Part shown: piece after piece, positions 7,951-11,358 of the stretch
Layout: each line of letters opens with the position of its first letter
Numbering within the stretch: the stretch's first letter is position 1
Source of the DNA: an uncultured Planctomycetaceae bacterium
GTDB taxonomy: Bacteria; Planctomycetota; Planctomycetia; Pirellulales; JACPPG01
DNA: 11,358 nt
Reading direction: 5' to 3'
NCBI GenBank assembly: GCA_945957305.1
Contig: CAMFLN010000031.1
Location: 1 to 11,358, forward strand
Translations under genes and position numbers: made by a program
Notes under the pieces: generated by a model
Told to the model about the DNA's origin: nothing
Databases searched by the model: none
The model's input: only the letters and a program-made list of their open reading frames with translations

Positions 7951-8099
7951 TGTGCAACGCTGCTGTCGTTGCACAACCAGAGGAGCGCGAGCGCTACGCG
8001 AGCCGTCATGCCCGTCGATAAAATCGACGTAACCGGTAAACTGAATCGAGGAAAAGAGGTGATAGCTAGGCCCCGATTCGCGAAATCGGGCCACTCACC
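7951..8099 (-). promoter_or_regulatory. Cluster of three strong hairpins in the presumed leader of the ExbD-like operon
   Basis: Stem 1: tgtgcaacg (7951-7959) and cgttgcaca (7967-7975), a perfect 9-bp stem with a 7-base loop. Stem 2: cgtcgat (8013-8019) and atcgacg (8023-8029), a perfect 7-bp stem with loop aaa. Stem 3: cccgatt (8072-8078) and aatcggg (8084-8090), a 7-bp stem with loop cgcga; it extends by gg/cc past one bulged base and is enclosed by ggtga (8058-8062) and tcacc (8095-8099). None is followed by a T-run on either strand, so they do not look like terminators. They lie 78-226 bases upstream of the ATG at 7873. The strand is assigned from that position only; no riboswitch class is recognised. 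Confidence 0.4.
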
Positions 8100-8335
8100 G
8101 TACTGAGTTGCCACCCCAGCGCCAAGGACAGTTGCGCCGCGGTGTTTTAGGGAAAGCGGCGAAGCTAGCAGTGGAAAATCTGCGTCGCCGACCCCGGCGG
8201 TGCGTAGAATACGCGAACGCCAAGCGCGAGCCACGACGTCGAGGTGGGCGTCAGGCGAGGAACCTTGCGAAAGAGTTCGCTATCGCGCTAGCGTGGTGTG
8301 CAGAGTAGAAAATCTCAGCGAGGGCTGGATCAAGG

Positions 8336-8590
8336 ACGTAGCGCCTGCGTGCCGATACCGTCTAGCACTGTTAATCTGTTCCGATCGGCGCAAGTGTGCA
8401 GGCACGCGTGCCGCGGATTCAAGTGGCACAGCTGCGAGAACTCCATTGCCCTCGGGACGCAGCACAAAACACTGCGAGGCGCGTCGCCGCACCCCCCAAC
8501 TTTGACGACGCAAACCACTGACGCGCCTTCCCAGGAGGGTACGCTCTGGTGTCGATCGGAAACGGTCCGCCAGAGCGTTTCTTTTTTTAC
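8336..8590 (+). ncRNA. Candidate structured noncoding RNA ending in an intrinsic terminator
   Basis: The 3' end is well defined by a strong terminator at 8541-8588; the 5' end is a guess. A long imperfect hairpin joins gcctgc (8343-8348) with gcaggc (8398-8403) and, across a 6-base bulge, gtgccgat (8349-8356) with atcggcgc (8384-8391, one G:U pair). Next are the palindrome ggcacgcgtgcc (8401-8412), a small stem cgcag/ctgcg (8458-8462 and 8472-8476), and the stem ggcgcgtc/gacgcgcc (8478-8485 and 8520-8527), which competes with gcgtcg/cgacgc (8481-8486 and 8506-8511). No plus-strand gene ends here that the terminator could serve. No good promoter is visible; TAGAAT at 8205-8210 lacks a -35. It matches no RNA family I recognise. 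Alternatively the terminator only blocks antisense reading into the minus-strand genes. Confidence 0.3.
8541..8588 (+). terminator. Strong intrinsic terminator, plus strand
   Basis: A perfect 9-bp outer stem, acgctctgg (8541-8549) with ccagagcgt (8570-8578), encloses an inner stem gatcg/cggtc (one G:U) capped by the tetraloop gaaa. It is followed at once by a T-rich tract (8578-8588: T's interrupted by one C). The reverse strand has no T-run on the other side, so the direction is plus. It is an orphan: the nearest confident plus-strand gene ends at 4372. Confidence 0.85.
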
Positions 8591-8613
8591 AAGCGGTGTT
8601 CGTCAATGCTTAA

Positions 8614-8647
8614 TCCGGGCGGGACACGAATGTGTCGACCGCCCGGA
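8614..8647 (-). terminator. Long hairpin after the small secreted-protein gene, probable terminator
   Basis: tccgggcgg (8614-8622) pairs perfectly with ccgcccgga (8639-8647), and inside it gacac (8623-8627) pairs with gtgtc (8632-8636) around loop gaat, leaving a two-base bulge. It lies 38 bases downstream of the minus-strand stop at 8686. On the minus strand only two T's follow, so if it terminates transcription it is not a classical U-tract terminator. It sits 25 bases from the opposite-direction terminator, so transcripts from the two sides would meet here. Confidence 0.5.
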
Positions 8648-8685
8648 CGTTGAACCCGCGACTCAAGGGGTGTGCCAGCGGCTGC

Positions 8686-9012
8686 TTACCAGCGATAGTG
8701 ACCGTGATGCCCGTACGGCCCGCAGCCCGGGCGTCCCGGATAGCCGCGGTAAAAGCTGGCATACGGCGGGGCGCCATAGCCGCACCGGGGCCCGCCGAAC
8801 GGGACACCGGCGTAGAAGTACGTCTGTGGCACGACGGGCTGCGGGTAAGCGTAAGCGCCGTACTGCGGATAGTAGCCGCCTCCGTAATAACCACCTGTGC
8901 CGAACGAGAACTTGAAACCTCCCGGCCCGGCCTGCGCGGCTGACGGGTTTGCCAAACCGGTCGCCGCGACCAGCACGGCGACCACCATTGCGGACAACAT
9001 TGCGCGTCTCAT
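8686..9012 (-). CDS. Small secreted Gly/Tyr/Pro-rich protein
   Basis: A 108-residue protein with a clear Sec signal peptide: MRRAML, a hydrophobic core (about 5-20) and a cleavage site after AQA (residue 28). The mature part of about 80 residues is dominated by Gly, Tyr and Pro (GTGGYYGGGYYPQYGAYAYP) with two Cys (77 and 97) and a His-rich end (GHHGHYRW). No catalytic motif is visible. Such composition suggests a disordered or surface or cell-wall associated protein; the function is unknown. I chose ATG 9012 rather than the in-frame ATG at 9033 because it starts the signal peptide directly and has GGAG (9021-9024 on the plus map, 8 bases before the start) plus AAGGA closer in. The gene stands alone: queD ends 277 bases upstream and a strong hairpin follows. 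No clear promoter could be assigned. Confidence 0.75.
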   Translation of the reverse strand: MRRAMLSAMVVAVLVAATGLANPSAAQAGPGGFKFSFGTGGYYGGGYYPQYGAYAYPQPVVPQTYFYAGVPFGGPRCGYGAPPYASFYRGYPGRPGCGPYGHHGHYRW

Positions 9013-9127
9013 GGTCCTTGCTCCACTCTCCATAGGTTAGCCTTGTTTGACCTGACCAGCGGGCGGTCACGTCTTCCAATGGTTCAGCTATACGCAGGTG
9101 CCGTGCCGTGATTATTTTTGCGCAGAA

Positions 9128-9179
9128 AAATCGGCCAGGCGTGCGAAATCACCGCCCATAAGGCGAGACTTGCCGATTT
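9128..9179. repeat. Inverted repeat in the gap between queD and the small secreted-protein gene
   Basis: aaatcggc (9128-9135) and gccgattt (9172-9179) are perfect 8-base inverted repeats 36 bases apart. They lie in the 277-base gap 9013-9289, about 115-170 bases upstream of the secreted-protein start. The loop contains a smaller cgcc/ggcg pairing. This could be an operator pair, part of a leader structure, or chance. I see nothing else of note in this gap and no convincing -35/-10 pair. Confidence 0.3.
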
Positions 9180-9289
9180 CAGCTCCGCTGCTGGCGCAGG
9201 AAATGCGCCGCAAACTCGCGACACTTGCCGTCGAAATGATTGCAGGGCCGCGCGGACTGTTGCGCTAGATTGCCTGCGCGACAAAGTCG

Positions 9290-9691
9290 TTACCCGCGAT
9301 AAGTCGCGAAACAGCGTGGCGTTTCCCAGAGATGGGCTTCGACGATCGGGAAACCTTGGCCGGCCGTAAACTCGTAGATCAACCGGGCGATATTCTCCGC
9401 TGTCGGGTTCTCGTCGAGCAAGTACAGCGGCTCTCCCATCTCGCGCAAGAGAGGAACGACCGGATCGTCGCGATGCAATAACATGCGATGATCGAGCTCG
9501 TCGTCGATCCACCGGCTGACGACCTGCTTGATGTCCGAGAAGTCGAGCAACATGCCGCGCTTGTCGAGCGCTTCGCCTTCGAGCACGATGACCGCTCGCC
9601 CGTTATGTCCGTGCAGGTGCTTGCATTTACCGTCGTAATTCAGCAGACGGTGTCCATAGCAGAAGTCGATTTCACGCGTCACACGAAACAT
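9290..9691 (-). CDS. queD: 6-carboxy-5,6,7,8-tetrahydropterin synthase QueD
   Basis: A cytoplasmic zinc enzyme of the 6-pyruvoyl-tetrahydropterin synthase fold. QueD converts dihydroneopterin triphosphate to 6-carboxy-tetrahydropterin, the first dedicated step toward queuosine. The 133-residue length is typical. Zinc ligands are His14 (YGHRL), His27 and His29 (LHGHN); the catalytic Cys is Cys23 (GKCKHLHGHN); Asp67-His68 (ELDHRML), the PTAEN motif with Glu99, and Glu118 (VEAH) complete the active site. The start at ATG 9691 is preferred: it gives the usual N-terminus (MFRVTREIDF) and has GGAGA 7 bases upstream (plus map 9699-9703). An in-frame ATG at 9739 overlaps the queC stop (TAATG), would add 16 residues, and remains possible through translational coupling. 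It lies directly after queC on the same strand, 47 bases from its stop. A true PTPS of pterin metabolism is the alternative, less likely beside queC. Confidence 0.93.
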   Translation of the reverse strand: MFRVTREIDFCYGHRLLNYDGKCKHLHGHNGRAVIVLEGEALDKRGMLLDFSDIKQVVSRWIDDELDHRMLLHRDDPVVPLLREMGEPLYLLDENPTAENIARLIYEFTAGQGFPIVEAHLWETPRCFATYRG

Positions 9692-9738
9692 GGGTATTTC
9701 TCCGCTGAGCTCGCGGCTCAGCCCGTGGGGTAATTCCA

Positions 9739-10422
9739 TTAAGAGTTCGACGGCGGGCTGGCATAGCGCGTCGGATCCGGCAGGCCGGCGCTGTGGAAGG
9801 CGTGCTGGCGCTCTGCGCATTTATTGCACGCTCCGCAATGCCAGCCCTGTTGCGGATGAATGCAGGAAAAGGTCAACTCTAGCGGCGCGCCTCGCCCCAG
9901 TTCCATCACTTGTTGTTTGCTCATGGTCCCAAAGGGACGCGTAATGCGCAAAGAGCTGGCCGTCGCCAGATTGAGCGCCTTCTCGTAAGTGGCGAAGAAT
10001 TCGTCCGTGGCGTCGGGAAACGGGTTCGACCCGAGCGGGGCCAAGGCCAGCTCTCCCACTCCCTGCAGTTGGCACCAGAGCACGGCTTTGATGAGCAAGA
10101 GCGCATTGCGCCCCGGCAAGTACACGGCCTCGTCGGGGGTGTCGGCTCCCGGGACAGCCCCGCCCGTCGTGCTCCAGTGGACTCCGTAGACATCTGCCAA
10201 AGGCAGGTCGAGCGTCACCAGCGGCGCCAAGGTAGGCCGCGCGACAGCCTGCAGGAAACGCGCGAGCCAGGCACGCTCGGTCTCTTCCCAGGCCAGATGG
10301 CAACGCACATAGATCGGCTGCACGCAACGCCTTTGCTGCAGCAGGTGCGCTAGAAGGATCGAACTATCGAGCCCGCCGCTGATCAGCACTCCTGTAGCAG
10401 CTGGTGAGGCCTTATCGGACAT
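9739..10422 (-). CDS. queC: 7-cyano-7-deazaguanine synthase QueC (divergent form)
   Basis: A cytoplasmic ATP-dependent enzyme of the PP-loop family that converts 7-carboxy-7-deazaguanine plus ammonia to preQ0, the nitrile precursor of queuosine. In this 227-residue protein the PP-loop SGGLDSS is at 15-21, YLPGRN at 101-106 and the zinc-binding Cys at 187, 196, 199 and 202 (SCIHPQ then CGACNKCAERQHAF), with the C-terminal DPTRY typical of QueC. One segment is unusual: where well-studied QueC proteins have a DYSGYPDCR-type motif, this one reads LGSNPFPDATDEFF (130-143). It may belong to a separate QueC-like subfamily, so the exact substrate deserves some caution. It is first in a queC-queD pair; no queE or queF is nearby. 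ATG 10422 lies 11 codons before the first strand (GVLISGG); no clear ribosome site is seen. Confidence 0.88.
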   Translation of the reverse strand: MSDKASPAATGVLISGGLDSSILLAHLLQQRRCVQPIYVRCHLAWEETERAWLARFLQAVARPTLAPLVTLDLPLADVYGVHWSTTGGAVPGADTPDEAVYLPGRNALLLIKAVLWCQLQGVGELALAPLGSNPFPDATDEFFATYEKALNLATASSLRITRPFGTMSKQQVMELGRGAPLELTFSCIHPQQGWHCGACNKCAERQHAFHSAGLPDPTRYASPPSNS

Positions 10423-10485
10423 CGAGAGAATTCACTTTCGCTGCCAAGCAGGCAGCCGCCCAACGCAGGAAACGAAACGGGTCAC

Positions 10486-10497
10486 ATGTCGCGACAT
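10486..10497. promoter_or_regulatory. Perfect 12-base palindrome upstream of queC, possible operator
   Basis: atgtcgcgacat is a perfect 12-base palindrome located 64 bases upstream of the queC start codon, a position suited to a repressor or activator site. No known regulator motif is recognised. Its GC-rich core makes chance occurrence possible. Confidence 0.25.
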
Positions 10498-10678
10498 TGT
10501 AGGCCTCGCCGACGGTCGGTCGAGTTCAACGCTAGCGTCGAAGAATCGCGAGTGTGCTCGCCCATGGTATCCGCCCGGCGGCGGTTGTTCAGGGGGGCGA
10601 TGATTCAGCCTCGCTCTGCGGAGCGGTTAGACGGCCTCGCCGGGGCCGGGCGAGGGGACTTGACCTTGTAACCCCCCC

Positions 10679-10714
10679 GGAGCGTCGGTACACTCCCGCT
10701 CCTTTTCTGTTTTT
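10679..10714 (+). terminator. Terminator-like hairpin with T-rich tail, plus strand
   Basis: ggagcg (10679-10684) and cgctcc (10697-10702) form a 6-bp GC-rich stem with a 12-base loop, followed immediately by a T-rich tract (TTTTCTGTTTTT, 10703-10714). The direction is plus. No plus-strand gene is recognisable between 10423 and 10679. The same DNA also fits TTGTAA (10666-10671), 17 bases, TACACT (10689-10694) as a weak promoter, so the two readings compete. Confidence 0.45.
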
Positions 10715-10910
10715 ATCGCAGAATCCTGTCTTGAGTTCCGCGTTCCGGTCGGTTGCCTGTCGTGCAGCAGAGCCAGGGTTCCCTCATGTGCGTTCCTCGG
10801 CCGGTTCGGCTTGGATCGGTTGCGAGGGACCTGCGGGCGATTCGTGGCAAAAACCCGGGACTGGGGCCAAAATCGAGCGCAATAGCGGTAAACGGGGAAG
10901 GCGTTTTTTG

Positions 10911-10938
10911 TTGAATCGAAATTCGGGGCTCTTAGAAT
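10911..10938 (+). promoter_or_regulatory. Putative sigma70-type promoter of the small exported-protein gene
   Basis: TTGAAT (10911-10916), a 16-base spacer and TAGAAT (10933-10938) match the bacterial housekeeping promoter at 4 and 5 of 6 positions. Transcription would start near 10945, leaving a leader of about 40 bases with AGGTGG (10977-10982) 4 bases before the ATG. The -10 is the same TAGAATG string as upstream of the transporter gene. Confidence 0.55.
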
Positions 10939-10986
10939 GGACTAAGTGCCCCAGTTTCCCTAATCCCATCAGCCTTAGGTGGTTGC

Positions 10987-11328
10987 ATGAGACAAACGGT
11001 ACTGGGTGCCCTGGCGGGCGCAGTGTTGGCGTACGCGGCTGTTACCGGAGCCACCGAGAGTGGTCGCGTCCTGGCACAGCGCCCGGCGGTTTTGCCCGAG
11101 GGTTCGGCCGGCCTGATCGCTCTGCCCACGGGTTTGAGCGATGGTCGTCAGATGTTGACGGTCATCGATCCGCGGACACAGGTGATGGGGCACTATCAAA
11201 TCGATCCGGCCAAGGGCGAGATTGTCCTCAAAGGCGTAAGAAACATCCGCTGGGATTTGCAGATCGAAGAGTACAACGGCGTCAGCCCGTTGCCCTCCGA
11301 GGTCCGCTCCCTGGTGGAACAGAGATAA
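10987..11328 (+). CDS. Small exported protein of unknown function
   Basis: A 113-residue protein with an N-terminal signal-type segment (MRQTVLGALAGAVLAYAAVTG, then a plausible cut near residue 22-31) and a compact mature domain. The core reads GLIALPTGLSDGRQMLTVID, then QVMGHYQIDPAKGEIVLKGV and NIRWDLQIEEYNG. I recognise this style (predicted strands, an xVIDP...VMGxYxID...GEIxLKxVRNIxWDLQxxEYNG pattern) as a conserved short protein of Planctomycetes, from memory only; no function is known to me. It has the best expression signals in the window: a -35/-10 pair at 10911-10938 and AGGTGG 4 bases before ATG 10987. It is the last gene in the window; the 30 bases after it show no terminator. It probably acts outside the cytoplasm, possibly membrane-tethered if the signal is not cleaved. 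Confidence 0.85.
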   Translation: MRQTVLGALAGAVLAYAAVTGATESGRVLAQRPAVLPEGSAGLIALPTGLSDGRQMLTVIDPRTQVMGHYQIDPAKGEIVLKGVRNIRWDLQIEEYNGVSPLPSEVRSLVEQR

Positions 11329-11358
11329 AGCAGTCCGCCGGCTGTGCATTAGCTCCTG

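Larger units (their letters stand above)
7874..8685. other. 812-base stretch without a convincing gene; rich in hairpins
   Basis: Several open frames of 60-200 codons exist on both strands, but their translations are Arg/Ser-rich without domains, helices or typical composition. The DNA instead contains many near-perfect hairpins (7951-7975, 8013-8029, 8058-8099, 8267-8280, 8343-8403, 8478-8527) and two terminator-like stems (8541-8588 and 8614-8647). The left part lies just upstream of the ExbD-like operon and is probably its leader. The right part ends in a plus-strand terminator although no plus-strand coding gene precedes it. I checked by eye for RNase P RNA, tmRNA, SRP RNA and common riboswitch signatures and found none. 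Confidence 0.6.
10423..10986. other. 564-base intergenic region between the divergent queC and small exported-protein genes
   Basis: The region separates divergently transcribed genes. Beside queC are a small stem ctgcc/ggcag (10441-10445 and 10451-10455) and a perfect palindrome (10486-10497). Further on are acgctagcgt (10529-10538), hairpins cgctc/gagcg (10612-10616 and 10621-10625) and cctcgcc/ggcgagg (10635-10641 and 10649-10655), a terminator-like stem (10679-10714) and a promoter (10911-10938). A 61-codon plus-strand frame (10486-10671) is Arg-rich without any recognisable feature, so I do not call it a gene. No preQ1 riboswitch signature was found upstream of queC. Confidence 0.6.

Noticed and set aside
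7870..8094. A 74-codon minus-strand frame (GTG start at 8094) whose TGA overlaps the ATG of the large ExbD-like gene (ATGA)
   Set aside because: The overlap resembles translational coupling and codon use is not bad, but the peptide has no recognisable features, an in-frame TGA immediately precedes the GTG, and three strong hairpins lie inside it. A remnant of an ExbB-like gene was considered, but no membrane helices are seen.
8100..8590. RNase P RNA, tmRNA, SRP RNA, cobalamin, TPP or c-di-GMP riboswitch in the structured gap
   Set aside because: The hallmark sequences of each (for example GAGGAAAGUCC and ACAGAA for RNase P, or the B12 box) were looked for and not found. A short gaggaaaag at 8047 is not in a fitting context.
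8298..8915. A 205-codon plus-strand frame running across the orphan terminator
   Set aside because: It reads through a strong terminator and antisense to the secreted-protein gene. Its translation is Arg/Thr/Ser-rich with no domain.
10423..10500. preQ1 riboswitch in the queC leader
   Set aside because: The leader has a small ctgcc/ggcag stem and a palindrome, but not the A-rich pseudoknot tail or conserved loop of preQ1 aptamers.

Overview
The window looks like a piece of a planctomycete chromosome, most likely Pirellulales-like. This is inferred from the high-GC coding style, weak or absent Shine-Dalgarno sites before most genes, long single-helix ExbD-like proteins with Gly-rich spacers, a small Tyr/Gly-rich secreted protein, and a short exported protein of a type I associate with Planctomycetes. 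No tRNA, rRNA, CRISPR array, insertion sequence or phage gene is visible.

Layout. The left edge holds the last 22 codons of an upstream gene (+). It is followed by a promoter-like site and a 12-helix MMPL/RND-type transporter (+), then queG (+), which makes the last step of queuosine synthesis. queG converges on a two-gene minus-strand operon across a short GC-rich dispersed-type repeat. That operon (7873 down to 4385) encodes two ExbD/TolR-like proteins. Each has one N-terminal helix with the ExbD-type FLD aspartate, a coiled coil and C-terminal ExbD-like periplasmic modules. The larger one has two such modules separated by about 370 residues of Gly/Ala/Ser-rich sequence. No ExbB/TolQ/MotA partner is in the window.

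An 812-base stretch without a convincing gene (7874-8685) follows. It is full of hairpins and ends in a textbook plus-strand intrinsic terminator, although no plus-strand gene precedes it. This is the best candidate for an undescribed element here (a structured leader and/or a noncoding RNA). Next come a small secreted Gly/Tyr/Pro-rich protein (-) and a queC-queD pair (-) for the early and middle steps of 7-deazaguanine synthesis. A 564-base intergenic region carries another terminator-like hairpin and a good sigma70-type promoter. The last gene is a small exported protein (+) of unknown function.

How genes work together. queD, queC and queG belong to one pathway (7-carboxy-7-deazaguanine route to queuosine in tRNA) but lie in two places on opposite strands; queE, queF, queA and tgt are not in the window. 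The transporter and the ExbD-like pair are envelope functions with no visible link to queuosine.
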